From Colwellia sp. C1TZA3 (GTDB lineage: Bacteria; Pseudomonadota; Gammaproteobacteria; Enterobacterales; Alteromonadaceae): a stretch of 64,000 nt of DNA. Shown piece by piece: positions 18,167 through 28,056 of this stretch. Location of the stretch: assembly GCF_007954265.1 (NCBI RefSeq), contig NZ_VOLS01000008.1, positions 1-64,000 on the forward strand, read 5' to 3'. Below the pieces are notes generated by a model. That model saw only the letters and a list, made by a program, of their open reading frames with translations, was not told where the DNA came from and made no database searches. A program made the position numbers and the translations under genes. How positions within the stretch are numbered: position 1 is the stretch's first letter; each line of letters starts with the position of its first letter.

Positions 18167-18484
18167 TTACAGCGTTAAAATATATCGGCTTAAAACAAAA
18201 GTAATAAGCCCAACAAACATGGTCAAATAAATACTTTTACTTTTTGCCGCGGCAACTATCGCCAGCGTCGCGGCAATTAAATAGGGATTATGCAGCGAAA
18301 TGCTCAACTGGCCTTGTTGAATAAAAATAATCGGTACCCAAATAGCGGTTAACACCGCAGGTGCACTGAAGCTTAATAACTTAGCCATTTTTGCCCCTAA
18401 GCGCACCGGCAAGCGCGGGTGGATAAATAAATAGCGCGTGGTAAAGGTAATGACCGCCATCAGTAAAATTGTCAGTAATGTCAT
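18167..18484 (-). CDS. azlD: Branched-chain amino acid exporter small subunit (AzlD)
   Basis: Integral membrane protein of 105 residues with about four membrane segments, matching AzlD. It works with AzlC to export branched-chain amino acids or analogues. The typical N-terminus TRYLFI and the segment SFSAPAVLTAIWVP are present. Its ATG overlaps the stop of azlC by four bases (ATGA), so the two are translationally coupled. Confidence 0.9.
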   Translation of the reverse strand: MTLLTILLMAVITFTTRYLFIHPRLPVRLGAKMAKLLSFSAPAVLTAIWVPIIFIQQGQLSISLHNPYLIAATLAIVAAAKSKSIYLTMFVGLITFVLSRYILTL

Positions 18485-19245
18485 ATGCTGTCCTTAACTG
18501 ATGGCGATATTTTATGAGTTCCTTCATCATTCATATCCTTTTTTTTATACAAAAAGCGCTCAGTCAAGTAACCACAATACATCGCGATCAAAGCGGCGGC
18601 GACCAAATCTAATTCAAACTGCATGAGCTTAAACACCACAGATAATAGCGCAGCAACAATCACCGTCACCAAAATAGGCAAGTTAATAATGGTTGGAATA
18701 ACTAAGGCAATAAAGGTTACCGCAATCGCAAAATCTAAGCCTAAATGGGTTAAGTCAGGTAAATAACTGCCGGCGATAACCCCCGCTACATTCCATAACA
18801 ACCAAAAAACATAAAAACTGCCACCAGCGACAACACCATAGACTAATCTTAACTGCCCAACAAAGGACTTGTTATGACTCGATAAAGCAAATAGCTCATC
18901 CGTTAGCAAAAAACCTAAAGAATAACGCCACTTTGTTGGTAAAACTTTTAACTTATCGCGTAATGCTAAACCATATAAAAAATGCCGCGAGCTAATAATA
19001 AAGGTGGTAAATAAAATAGTAGCCAGTGATGCGTTATTAGCAATTAATTCAATCGCAACGAGCTGAGCAGAGCCGGCAAATACGATAAGTGGCATTAAAA
19101 TAGCTTCAAGCGCAGAAAAGTCACGTTGAACCGCCAAAGAGCCGCAGAGAATACCCCACGGCAAAACGGCTAAATTAAGCGGTAACATGTCTAAAAAGCC
19201 TTTTTTTGCCATTAACCAGCGTGCTTTTTTCTTGGTGAGTGCCAT
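18481..19245 (-). CDS. azlC: Branched-chain amino acid exporter large subunit (AzlC)
   Basis: Membrane protein with the AzlC pattern: GFLDMLPLNLAVLPWGILCG, MPLIVFAGSAQLVAI and SSRHFLYGLALR. I start it at the ATG at 19245, which has AGGTAG seven bases upstream and gives 254 residues, the usual size. The frame is open back to an ATG at 19359, which would add 38 mostly polar residues, but no ribosome site is there. It pairs with azlD downstream. Substrate specificity is inferred from the family. Confidence 0.87.
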   Translation of the reverse strand: MALTKKKARWLMAKKGFLDMLPLNLAVLPWGILCGSLAVQRDFSALEAILMPLIVFAGSAQLVAIELIANNASLATILFTTFIISSRHFLYGLALRDKLKVLPTKWRYSLGFLLTDELFALSSHNKSFVGQLRLVYGVVAGGSFYVFWLLWNVAGVIAGSYLPDLTHLGLDFAIAVTFIALVIPTIINLPILVTVIVAALLSVVFKLMQFELDLVAAALIAMYCGYLTERFLYKKKDMNDEGTHKISPSVKDSI

Positions 19246-19388
19246 CAAATATCTACCTAAATAACTGGGGTTATGTGCTACCTGAGCCCTTATACCTTCA
19301 AACGTGTGAGTTGTTAAGCAGCTCAACGCTCGATGAACATAACGGTCTTTACTAAACATAACTGTACTAAGAACAGCACAGTAAAGAA

Positions 19389-19410
19389 GAAGAGGCGATT
19401 AAAGCCTCTT
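19389..19410 (-). terminator. Terminator between kdsB and azlC
   Basis: AAGAGGC, seven-base loop, GCCTCTT forms a short stem with pyrimidine-rich tails on both strands. Orientation and position fit the end of the kdsB transcript. Confidence 0.65.
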
Positions 19411-19446
19411 TTTTCTATATAAAATATGTTGCAGACTCAGGCTATT

Positions 19447-20211
19447 TTATAAAGACTTTGCGTAAATTCGGGCTTTCTCTAGATCTTCAGGCGTATCAAC
19501 CCCTTCAACCGCTAAGCGAATTTTTGCCACTGCGACATGAATTTTCTCACCTTGCCAAAGTACGCGCAGTTGCTCTAATGACTCAACTTGCTCTAACTGG
19601 CTGGTTGGCCACTGCACGTAGTCTTTAATAAAGCCGGCTCGATAAGCGTAAATACCAATGTGGCGCAGATAAAAGTCGCCAATGGCATCAATATTGTCAT
19701 TGTTAAGAAAGCGCTCTCGATCGTAAGGGATAGTCGCGCGACTAAAATATAACGCATAGCCATTTTTATCACATAACACTTTCACCGCATTGGGGTTTAA
19801 TGCTTCAGCAACATCGTCAATGTTCATCGCTAATGTCGCCATACGCGCTTGGCTCTGGCTAGATAGGTTATCTGCAACTTGCGCAATGTTTTCAACCGGA
19901 ATAAAAGGTTCATCCCCTTGAACATTAACAATAACTTGCTGATCACAAAACTGATACCTATGCATCACCTCAGCAAGACGTTCAGTGCCTGATTGATGAT
20001 CAGCACGCGTTTTACATACTTCACCACCAAAACTTTTTACCACACGAGCCACTTCGTCATTGTCGGTTGCCACAATAACTTGCTCAGCGCCACTGGCTAA
20101 GGCTCTTTCAACAACCCATTGGATCATAGGTTTACCGGCAATATCAGCGAGGACTTTACCAGGTAAACGTGATGACTCAAACCGTGCAGGGATCACTACC
20201 ACAAACGACAT
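19447..20211 (-). CDS. kdsB: 3-deoxy-manno-octulosonate cytidylyltransferase
   Basis: Makes CMP-Kdo for the inner core of LPS. The 254 residues carry the nucleotidyltransferase start [17 protein letters not shown], the [13 protein letters not shown]-like block (here [14 protein letters not shown]) and [11 protein letters not shown], all diagnostic. GAGGT stands five bases before the ATG. It is last in a run msbA-lpxK-Trm112-kdsB on one strand, all but the Trm112 protein being lipid A/Kdo functions, so co-transcription is likely. Confidence 0.96.
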   Translation of the reverse strand: MSFVVVIPARFESSRLPGKVLADIAGKPMIQWVVERALASGAEQVIVATDNDEVARVVKSFGGEVCKTRADHQSGTERLAEVMHRYQFCDQQVIVNVQGDEPFIPVENIAQVADNLSSQSQARMATLAMNIDDVAEALNPNAVKVLCDKNGYALYFSRATIPYDRERFLNNDNIDAIGDFYLRHIGIYAYRAGFIKDYVQWPTSQLEQVESLEQLRVLWQGEKIHVAVAKIRLAVEGVDTPEDLEKARIYAKSL

Positions 20212-20274
20212 AAAAACCTCATTAATCTGATTGTTCCACTCATGCTATAACGAATACTAATCTTAGCGGTAACC

Positions 20275-20457
20275 TTATGCATTATCTTCAGTAATGCGAC
20301 GCGCTGCACTTTCAAGTAACACTGGAATGTCTTTTTCTATCGCATAAGCCAAACGGTCGAATTTGCAAATCAACTCTTGTTGCTCTTTGTTGTAATCTAA
20401 TTTTCCTTTGCATACTGGGCAAGCAAGGATTTCCATTAATTGTCTATCAAACGCCAT
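20275..20457 (-). CDS. Trm112 family zinc-ribbon protein (YcaR)
   Basis: Small protein of 60 residues found between lpxK and kdsB in many gammaproteobacteria. CPVCKGKL (first CxxC) lies at residues 13-20; the second pair is degenerate (ICKFD). Trm112-type proteins activate methyltransferases in eukaryotes; the bacterial role is unclear. AAGAGAG forms the ribosome site. Position in the LPS gene run is the conserved one. Confidence 0.9.
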   Translation of the reverse strand: MAFDRQLMEILACPVCKGKLDYNKEQQELICKFDRLAYAIEKDIPVLLESAARRITEDNA

Positions 20458-20562
20458 TATTTTCTCTCTTAAAGGTAAGCTTGATGAATTTGCATCAAGC
20501 GTTAAAATCTCGTTAGTGCTTGTTAACTCTGCCAGCTTTAGTTGTTAATCTGTCAGTACTGG

Positions 20563-21648
20563 TCAACTCGTGTTAACTGTAATTGTTAACTCATGCTGCT
20601 TGCTAGCAAGTGCAGCGATGTTAGCTATTTCCATCGCTATAGTTGCACCATCATCGTTTTTTTCAAATACGGCATCAACGGGTAAATACCAGTAATTCTC
20701 TTGGGCAAAGTCAGCACATTTAACGGCATCTTTCTCAGTCATTAGTAACGGCCTATTGTTAGAGAACTGCTGTAAATCATGCGCTGAAAAGGCTTGATGA
20801 TCAATAAAGCTTTTAGTCGTGACTAAAGTAAAACCCACTTGCTCAAGGGTGTTGAAAAAGCGTTTAGGGTCGCCAATACCTGCTACAGCATTAATAGCTT
20901 TATCGCTAGCAAAGTTTTGCGCTAAAAAAGTATCGAGTTCAACACGCTTACCGGTTTTAATATTAATCACATACCTTGCCTGTAACCCCATGGTTAATAA
21001 TGGTAAAGCTAGCTTACCAGCTTGTTTTTGCCATAAACTAATGCCGTTAACAATAACACAATTAGCACGTTTTATTCTGCGTTTTGTCTCGCGTAATGGC
21101 CCTGCTGGTAATAATAAACCGTTACCAAATAAACGTTTACCATCAACTACCACAAACTCGTAATCTCGCGCCAAACGATAATGCTGTAACCCATCATCAG
21201 CAATAATCAATTCGCAGCCTTGGTCAATTAAGCACTGGCAAGCTTGAATTCTATTGGCGCCAATAACGACAGGAACGCCGCTGCGTTGAAAGATTAATAA
21301 TGGTTCATCTCCTGCTTGCTCAGCGCTGCTTTCATCGCTCACTTGATAAGGGTAATAAGGCGCTTTTGAGCCATAGCCGCGACTTACCACACCCACTTTT
21401 ATCCCTTGCTCTGCAAGTTTTTCTACTAAATATAATGTTACGGGTGTTTTACCATTACCACCAATGCCAATGTTACCCACCACCACCACCGGCACCGACA
21501 TTTTAATCTGCTTGAATAACCCCACTTGATAAGCTAAACGGCGAAAAAAACTCAGTAGCGCAAAAATAAAGCTCAGTGGCAGCAAAAGTGGCACCATTAG
21601 CCATTTTGCTGGATGTCCCTGAAACCAAACCTTTTCAATTAAGCGCAT
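20563..21648 (-). CDS. lpxK: Tetraacyldisaccharide 4'-kinase
   Basis: Phosphorylates the 4' position of lipid A disaccharide using ATP at the inner membrane. The P-loop is in VGNIGIGGNGKTPV (residues 57-70), with an N-terminal membrane-interacting helix before it. DDGLQHYRLARD contains the catalytic aspartate region, and LMTEKDAVKC is a late conserved block. Length 361 is normal. It follows msbA by 38 bases in transcription order, the classic msbA-lpxK pair. Confidence 0.95.
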   Translation of the reverse strand: MRLIEKVWFQGHPAKWLMVPLLLPLSFIFALLSFFRRLAYQVGLFKQIKMSVPVVVVGNIGIGGNGKTPVTLYLVEKLAEQGIKVGVVSRGYGSKAPYYPYQVSDESSAEQAGDEPLLIFQRSGVPVVIGANRIQACQCLIDQGCELIIADDGLQHYRLARDYEFVVVDGKRLFGNGLLLPAGPLRETKRRIKRANCVIVNGISLWQKQAGKLALPLLTMGLQARYVINIKTGKRVELDTFLAQNFASDKAINAVAGIGDPKRFFNTLEQVGFTLVTTKSFIDHQAFSAHDLQQFSNNRPLLMTEKDAVKCADFAQENYWYLPVDAVFEKNDDGATIAMEIANIAALASKQHELTITVNTS

Positions 21649-21686
21649 AATGTATCGCCAAAATAAGGGATTAAATACATAGTAAC

Positions 21687-23450
21687 CTAGGCACCGAATT
21701 GAAATTTATGTAACTGGGCATAAGCGCCGTCTTTCGCTAATAAAGCTTGATGGTCGCCTTGCTCTTTTATTTGCCCTTGTTCCATCACAATGATTTTATC
21801 GGCATTTTCTATGGTGGATAAACGATGAGCAATAACGATACAGGTACGGTTTTTTTGTAAGGCGCTTAAAGCGTCTTGAATATGGCGTTCAGATTCAGTG
21901 TCTAAAGCACTAGTGGCTTCATCTAAAATCAAGAAAGGGGCATCACATAGCAATGCGCGTGCAATGGCTACACGTTGGCGTTGGCCACCCGATAACATCG
22001 CACCATTGTCGCCTATATTAGTATCTAGTCCTTCAGGTAAGTCTTCTACAAACTCCAGCACATGAGCTTTACGTGCCGCGTCTTCAATTTCTTCGCGTGT
22101 TGCATTAGGTTTGCCATAAGCAATATTATTAGCAATTGAATCGTTGAACAACACCACTTGTTGAGAAACATAGGCAAATTGCTTGCGTAAGTCTTTCAGT
22201 TTGTAATCTTTAATGTCTTTACCATCGATTAGCACCTTGCCCGTTGTAGCATTGTAAAATCTTAATAATAAGGCGCTAGCGGTTGACTTACCACTACCAG
22301 AGCGCCCCACTAAAGCCACCGTTTCACCCACATTGGCGGTGAAACTTAAATCGGTTAGTGCTTGTTTTTCTTTGTCTTTATTATAAAGGAAATTAACGTG
22401 TTCAAACGCTAAAGTACCTTTTGCACGTACTATCGCGATAGTACCAGTGTCGTGTTCAGTTGCTTGATCAAGTACCGCGAAAATACTGACACAGGCCGCC
22501 ATACCTTTTTGAAATTCACTATTAACCGTTGTCAGCAATTTTAAAGGTCTAAGCAGAGTGACCATGCACATTAATACCGTCATAAAAACCCCGGCGGAAA
22601 TGTCTGCCCGCATCGAATCAAGGTTGGCAACATATAAAACAAACGCTAAGGCAAACGAAGCAATAATTTGAATGATAGGCACACTGGCCGCTTGTGTCGC
22701 TACCATTTTCATCCGTTGTTGGCGATTATGTTTATTAATTTTGGCAAAACGGTCAAACTCTCGTTGTTGACCATCGAAAGTTAATACCACTTTATGGCCA
22801 TTAAAGGTTTGCTCTGCCGCCGTTGTCACCTCACCCATAGCATTTTGAATACCTTTACTTATTTGACGAAAACGACCTGAAATCACCGTGACTATGCCAG
22901 CAATAACAGGCGTGATCAGTAAAAATATAGACGCTAACTGCCAACTGTTATAAAACATAACAATCAGTAAGCCCAACACAAATGCGCCTTGCTGCACTAA
23001 GGTCAATAACGCTTTAGACACGGCACTCAACACTTGTTCGGTATCAAAAGTTAATTTTGAGATCAAGCTGCCGGTAGATTCTTTATCATGATAAGCCACG
23101 GGCATAGACATCACATGTTCAAACAATTCTTGGCGGATATTCGCCACGACATTATTACCTAACCAAGCTAAGGTGTAGTTACCGGCAAAGTGGCAAATTC
23201 CACGTAGAATAAACATCAGCACAATAACAAATGGCGCCCATTTCATAAATTCTGGGTCTTGGCCATCAAGGCCTTTGTCGATGAGTGGTTGCAGTTGAGA
23301 AAATACAAAACTGTCAATCGCGGCATAACCTAACATGCCTAAAATCGACACAACGGCTGCTGCTTTATAGGCTTTAGCATAAGCTAATAAACGCTTAAAA
23401 TTTTGTCGTGTGGTATTTTCTGTAGTCGGTTCTGATAGTTTTGTCGACAT
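21687..23450 (-). CDS. msbA: Lipid A export ABC transporter MsbA
   Basis: Homodimeric flippase moving lipid A-core across the inner membrane. The N-terminal half has six membrane segments. The ATPase half carries Walker A GRSGSGKST (about residue 380), signature LSGGQRQR (about 485) and Walker B FLILDEATSALD. Length 587 matches MsbA. GAGAG lies just before the ATG. It is the first gene of the run leading to lpxK and kdsB and lies downstream of comEC. Confidence 0.95.
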   Translation of the reverse strand: MSTKLSEPTTENTTRQNFKRLLAYAKAYKAAAVVSILGMLGYAAIDSFVFSQLQPLIDKGLDGQDPEFMKWAPFVIVLMFILRGICHFAGNYTLAWLGNNVVANIRQELFEHVMSMPVAYHDKESTGSLISKLTFDTEQVLSAVSKALLTLVQQGAFVLGLLIVMFYNSWQLASIFLLITPVIAGIVTVISGRFRQISKGIQNAMGEVTTAAEQTFNGHKVVLTFDGQQREFDRFAKINKHNRQQRMKMVATQAASVPIIQIIASFALAFVLYVANLDSMRADISAGVFMTVLMCMVTLLRPLKLLTTVNSEFQKGMAACVSIFAVLDQATEHDTGTIAIVRAKGTLAFEHVNFLYNKDKEKQALTDLSFTANVGETVALVGRSGSGKSTASALLLRFYNATTGKVLIDGKDIKDYKLKDLRKQFAYVSQQVVLFNDSIANNIAYGKPNATREEIEDAARKAHVLEFVEDLPEGLDTNIGDNGAMLSGGQRQRVAIARALLCDAPFLILDEATSALDTESERHIQDALSALQKNRTCIVIAHRLSTIENADKIIVMEQGQIKEQGDHQALLAKDGAYAQLHKFQFGA

Positions 23451-23618
23451 TCATACTCTCAATGCGTTATCAAAAAATCTTATCCCTACGGGATTGTTTA
23501 ATTTTGTATTATTAGTAAATTATCGGTATTTTAGCGTTATTTTGCCCATCAACCAACTGATAAACTTTTCTAGGCGATATAAATCTAGCTGTAAGCACAA
23601 AATAGCTTAACAAGGTGA

Positions 23619-26156
23619 TTAATTTACATACCAATAAGGCCGAATGTCGTCTCGGTAACTGATCACTTCGATAGTACCTTCAATAGCAGTGTCTTCAATA
23701 ATACCTTTGTTATTATCTTCAACACCGCGCTCAATATTTGTATTAATAGTGGTTTGACTAAACTTAAAGGTCACCATTCCTTCATCAACGGTATTAAAAG
23801 TGCTAATGTCAAAACTGTTATATCGGCCTAGTATTTCATCTGATGGCATCTGCCAGCGGTTTAAATAACCGGTACTAAATACCACATAACGTGGCATCAC
23901 AGCCCTTAAAAAACCACGACTAGAAGATGATTTTGAGCCGTGATGCGGCGCAATCAAAATGTCACTGCTGAGTTTATTAACCATACCAGCAACATTTAAT
24001 AGCCGCTTCTCTTGTTTTACCGAAATATCGCCTGGTAGTAACACACGATGAAAACCATCACTGATGGTCACAACACAAGAATCATCATTTTTATTACCAT
24101 GAAATTGCATTGGTGACAGCACCTCAAAAACCAAGCCTTGCCAAGTAAAACGCTGTCCCGAGATACAATGGCGGTCAGGTTTTAACACTACATCATTAGC
24201 AATAACACGCTTAATAGCCATTTTGGCGCGTAAGTGACGTACCCCCCCCGCATGATCATTATCGTTATGGCTAATAATCACCCCATCAATCACTTGATAA
24301 CCTTGATGCTTTAAATAAGGTAATATTGCCGCATCAGCCATATTAAAGCCACTAGGATAACTAGCGCCAGTATCGTAAAGAAAAACATGGTTATTTTTTT
24401 CAATCACAATGGCGAGACCATGGCCGATATCAAGCACTGACAAGCGCCAGCTTTTTTCCTGTTCAGCACTGAAAAAGTCAATAGTGACCGCCGCCATAAA
24501 TAAAGCCAACGTAGCAATAAATTTAGCCTTACCGAGTCGAAAAAATAACGCCAGTGCAATAAAAGCAAAAAATAGCAGCATGGCTTGTATTTGCTGATAT
24601 GAAATAGCAAAAACTGCCCATTCTGCATTAGCTAAGTAAAGTAACCATTGCCAAACGTATGATAAACTTAGCAACGCTAAATCAACAAAAAAATGCGATA
24701 GCCAAGGACTAAAAGGCAAGGTAATAACCGCAAGCAGCGTTAAAGGAATAACCGTCACGCTCATCAGAGGCACAGCGACAATGTTGGCAAAAAATGCTGC
24801 CAACGGCAGTTGATAGTTTAGCGATGCTGCTATGGGTAACATCGCTATCGTCAGTGCCAATTGCATAACGACCAGGGTTTTAAGCCAAAGTAACACCCGT
24901 GTCTTGACGCCATGCCATTGTTTCTTCAAGCTGGTTTTAGGCAATAATTCAAGCGTTAATAGTGACCTTGTATCTCTGGTTGTGACTGGTTCTGTTGTGC
25001 GCATGGAAAAACGTGAAAATGTCGAAAAAATAATGACTAATGCTGATATTGATAACCAGAAACTCGCACTGAGTATACTAAGCGGCCAAGCCAGTAAAAT
25101 AACTAAGATAGCCAGTAACAACCAACGTAGCAGTGTCACCTTTATATGCATAAATTTAAGTGACCAAAACAATAACAACATCACTAAAGCACGTAACGTA
25201 GGAATGGAAAAACCCGCCAGATAGGCGTAATACCATGCCATAAAACCACTAAACAATACCGGAACATAACTGAAATTAATTTGCATCAATTTCAGTTTCC
25301 AAGGCGTCGATAACAGTAAACTCAATGGCAACCACCGAATAACAGTACGGATAAAAATCAAGCTTGCAAAAGCCACTATGCCGATATGCAAGCCAGAAAT
25401 CGCAATAAGGTGCTGGGTTGCCGTTGCAGAAAGCACTCGCCAATGCTCGCGTGTTAACTCACCTCGCTCTCCAAAACCCAAAGCTAAAATTAGCCCACCA
25501 AGAGGCTTATCAGCTAACACAAGGCTTAACTTTTGGTATAAATATTGACGCCAGCTAGTTTGCTGATGCAATAAGACATTTTGCTTTTTAGTCTTTATCT
25601 CAGGTTTAGTTTTAGTTTTAGTTTTGGTTTTGGTTTTGGTCTTAACATAGCCAGTGGCGACTATTTGTTGCTGTCGCAGCCAGACCTGGTAATTAAAACC
25701 ACCGGTATTAGCCAAGCCATGCGCGGGTTTAAGTTTTACCGCTAATTGCCACTTTTGTCCCTGCAGTAGAGGTTGGTCTGGGGTCCTCCAAGTTAAGCGC
25801 ACCTTAAATTTTTCATTAATTTTTCGACCTTGCCAATGGCTAACTACAAAGTTAAAACGACTACTATCAGACTTTATACGGACAATATTGCTGACTTCAC
25901 CTTTAATTAGATGAACCTTTTTATGGAGCTGATCAAGCTTAATGTTATTTTTATCTAAGGTATGTTGATATTGACTGCCGGCAATCAATATCCAAGCAAC
26001 GGCGAATGCCGCAATAGCCATAAAGCGAAATTTACCTATAAAGATAAATATTAATGAAAGCAATAATATAATGAGCAGTAAAGAAAACTCTGGCACTATA
26101 GGTATAAATAATGACAAAATAGCGCTGAAAAAAAATGTGAGTAGCCACCATTCCAT
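23619..26156 (-). CDS. comEC: ComEC/Rec2 DNA internalisation channel protein
   Basis: Inner-membrane channel that takes single-stranded DNA in during natural transformation. Order of domains: short N-terminal membrane helices, an OB-like soluble part (about 70-200), a competence domain with many membrane segments (ISGLHIGIVAF, WYYAYLAGFSIPTLRAL), and a C-terminal metallo-beta-lactamase-like domain with SHNDNDHAGG and LIAPHHGSKSSSS. I start at the ATG at 26156; the frame extends eight codons to a TTG. A run of KT dipeptides (about residues 180-190) is encoded by a hexanucleotide repeat. Next to msbA, as in other gammaproteobacteria. Confidence 0.93.
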   Translation of the reverse strand: MEWWLLTFFFSAILSLFIPIVPEFSLLLIILLLSLIFIFIGKFRFMAIAAFAVAWILIAGSQYQHTLDKNNIKLDQLHKKVHLIKGEVSNIVRIKSDSSRFNFVVSHWQGRKINEKFKVRLTWRTPDQPLLQGQKWQLAVKLKPAHGLANTGGFNYQVWLRQQQIVATGYVKTKTKTKTKTKTKPEIKTKKQNVLLHQQTSWRQYLYQKLSLVLADKPLGGLILALGFGERGELTREHWRVLSATATQHLIAISGLHIGIVAFASLIFIRTVIRWLPLSLLLSTPWKLKLMQINFSYVPVLFSGFMAWYYAYLAGFSIPTLRALVMLLLFWSLKFMHIKVTLLRWLLLAILVILLAWPLSILSASFWLSISALVIIFSTFSRFSMRTTEPVTTRDTRSLLTLELLPKTSLKKQWHGVKTRVLLWLKTLVVMQLALTIAMLPIAASLNYQLPLAAFFANIVAVPLMSVTVIPLTLLAVITLPFSPWLSHFFVDLALLSLSYVWQWLLYLANAEWAVFAISYQQIQAMLLFFAFIALALFFRLGKAKFIATLALFMAAVTIDFFSAEQEKSWRLSVLDIGHGLAIVIEKNNHVFLYDTGASYPSGFNMADAAILPYLKHQGYQVIDGVIISHNDNDHAGGVRHLRAKMAIKRVIANDVVLKPDRHCISGQRFTWQGLVFEVLSPMQFHGNKNDDSCVVTISDGFHRVLLPGDISVKQEKRLLNVAGMVNKLSSDILIAPHHGSKSSSSRGFLRAVMPRYVVFSTGYLNRWQMPSDEILGRYNSFDISTFNTVDEGMVTFKFSQTTINTNIERGVEDNNKGIIEDTAIEGTIEVISYRDDIRPYWYVN
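25603..25651 (-). repeat. In-frame hexanucleotide repeat inside comEC
   Basis: On the coding strand the unit is AAAACC or AAAACT, about seven copies, encoding alternating Lys-Thr. Gain or loss of units keeps the frame. It lies at the edge of the OB-like domain, just before a PEIKTKKQ linker. Confidence 0.85.
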
Positions 26157-26203
26157 AGTGATTAGTTTCCATTTAGCCAAGTAACATTAAGTTAAGTAAA
26201 ATC

Positions 26204-26719
26204 ATGCCGAAAAAAATAATTCAACGCTTTATGCCTGATCATCAAAAAGTTAAAAATAACAAATATTTAAAAATATTTGGTGCTTTACTACATAACGCTA
26301 ATCTGTGGCATTTGAACCGCCGTTCGGTAAGTAAAGCATTTGCTGTAGGGTTGTTTTTTGCCTTTATGCCCGTGCCATTTCAAATGGTTTTAGCAGCAGG
26401 CTTTGCAATTATAGTACATGCAAATTTACCTTTGTCTATTACCCTTGTTTGGATCACTAACCCTTTGACTATGCCAGCAATTTTTTATTTTTGTTATGTC
26501 GTTGGCACTTGGGTTGTCGATGTACCCACCAGAAAGTTTACTTTTGAAGCAAGTTGGCAGTGGTTAATTGATAGTGTTTCAACTATTGGTCCCGCGTTTA
26601 TTATAGGCTGTGGCGTACTTGCGGTTATCTTTGCTGCTTTAGGTTATTTAACTATAAATATCATCTGGCGCTTTTCAGTAGCAAAAGAGTGGAAAAAACG
26701 TAAAGCCCGAAGAAATTAA
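26204..26719 (+). CDS. DUF2062 domain membrane protein
   Basis: Membrane protein of 171 residues with the DUF2062 pattern: NLWHLNRRSVSKAFAVGLFFAFMPVPFQM, then VWITNPLTMPAIFYFCY, then two further membrane stretches and a basic tail (KEWKKRKARRN). Function is unknown; the family is widespread in proteobacteria. It is divergent from comEC, with only 47 bases between the starts, so promoters must overlap. It converges on lolE across a shared terminator. Confidence 0.88.
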   Translation: MPKKIIQRFMPDHQKVKNNKYLKIFGALLHNANLWHLNRRSVSKAFAVGLFFAFMPVPFQMVLAAGFAIIVHANLPLSITLVWITNPLTMPAIFYFCYVVGTWVVDVPTRKFTFEASWQWLIDSVSTIGPAFIIGCGVLAVIFAALGYLTINIIWRFSVAKEWKKRKARRN

Positions 26720-26733
26720 CCCTTTATCTTGGG

Positions 26734-26763
26734 CAAAAAATCAGACAAAAAGTCTGATTTTTA
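26734..26763 (+). terminator. Bidirectional terminator between DUF2062 and lolE genes
   Basis: AAAATCAGAC, five A, GTCTGATTTTT: a 10-bp stem with A and T runs on its two sides, able to end transcripts from both convergent genes. Confidence 0.85.
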
Positions 26764-26790
26764 CCTTGATACTTATCTTTAACCTAAGAG

Positions 26791-28056
26791 TTACGCTTGC
26801 CCTAACACTTGTGCCGGCTCTACTTTGGTTGCCCGCCATGCCGGATAAATAGTCGCTAACAAGCTCATCACCAGAGCGGTTACAACGGTGTTAATGACAT
26901 CTTGCTGGCGTAATAACGTTGGTAAAAAATCAATAAAATATACATCTGCAGATAAAAACTCTACCGATAAGCTAGCTTCTACACCGCGGATGATATCAGT
27001 TAAATTCAACGAAATTAAAATCCCTAAACTGGAACCTAGCAAGCAACCAACCATACCATTCATTAAACCTTGAAACATAAAGCTGGCCATAATAGTGCTC
27101 GGCTTAGCGCCCATGGTTTTTAATATCGCAATATCTGATTTTTTCTCATTTACCGCCATAATTAAGGTCGACACTATGTTAAAACTGGCCACAGCAATCA
27201 CCAGCACTAAAACAATAAACATCACTAAACGTACCAACTGAATATCATTAAATAAATGACCATGGCTGCGCGTCCAGTCCAGCATGTAAACATAAAAATC
27301 AAAATCAAAAGCCACATCACGAACAATTTGTGGCGCGGCAAAAACATCGTCAACCTTTAGGCGAATGCCCTGCACTTCATCCGCTTGATAACCCAGTAAT
27401 TCACCCGCTTTCACTAAGTTAATAAAAACCTGAGTGTCATCTATCGTACCACCAAACTTAAACACCCCAACAATAATGGCCTGCTGCGTCATAGGCACAG
27501 GAAATTGCTGGGTTTCACTGTCTTTTTGCTTGTTCAAATTAGCTGGGGGGAGCAATAACTGAACTTTGTCACCCACTTGCACCGAAAGCTTACGAGCAAT
27601 GCCCGCACCAATAATAACGCCATTATCAAGTGTTAGATCTTGCCAGTTGCCAGCGATCATATAACGCGAAATAGCGGAAACCTGCTGCTCTAACATAACG
27701 TCAACACCGCGGATTTCAACACCTTTAAGTGCTGCAGACTTTTGCATCATACCCTGGGTTTTGACAAACGGAGCAGCGGCAATAACATGGGGGTTTTGCT
27801 GAATACGAGCAACGCTCTTTGGCCATTGCGTAATAGGTGAGTTCACCGCCACCACTTCAGCATGAGGTACAATGGACAATAAATGTGTCGCCAAAGCCCG
27901 TTCAAAACCATTCATCGCTGAAAGCACAACAATTAGCACCATCACACCAATGGCAATACCAATAGTTGAAGACGCTGATATAAATGACGAAAAACCTTTG
28001 CTATGACGGCTACGCACATAACGTAAGCCAATAAAGACACTTAACGGTTTTAGCAC
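26791..28056 (-). CDS. lolE: Lipoprotein-releasing ABC permease subunit LolE
   Basis: Membrane subunit of the LolCDE complex, which extracts mature lipoproteins from the inner membrane for delivery to LolA. It has one N-terminal helix (IGLRYVRSRHSKGFSSFISASSTIG), a large periplasmic domain and three C-terminal helices with ILKTMGAKPSTIMASFMFQG. Length 421 is typical. The start is GTG at 28056, immediately after the lolD stop, with GAGGA upstream. It is distinguished from lolC by position only. Confidence 0.9.
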   Translation of the reverse strand: MLKPLSVFIGLRYVRSRHSKGFSSFISASSTIGIAIGVMVLIVVLSAMNGFERALATHLLSIVPHAEVVAVNSPITQWPKSVARIQQNPHVIAAAPFVKTQGMMQKSAALKGVEIRGVDVMLEQQVSAISRYMIAGNWQDLTLDNGVIIGAGIARKLSVQVGDKVQLLLPPANLNKQKDSETQQFPVPMTQQAIIVGVFKFGGTIDDTQVFINLVKAGELLGYQADEVQGIRLKVDDVFAAPQIVRDVAFDFDFYVYMLDWTRSHGHLFNDIQLVRLVMFIVLVLVIAVASFNIVSTLIMAVNEKKSDIAILKTMGAKPSTIMASFMFQGLMNGMVGCLLGSSLGILISLNLTDIIRGVEASLSVEFLSADVYFIDFLPTLLRQQDVINTVVTALVMSLLATIYPAWRATKVEPAQVLGQA

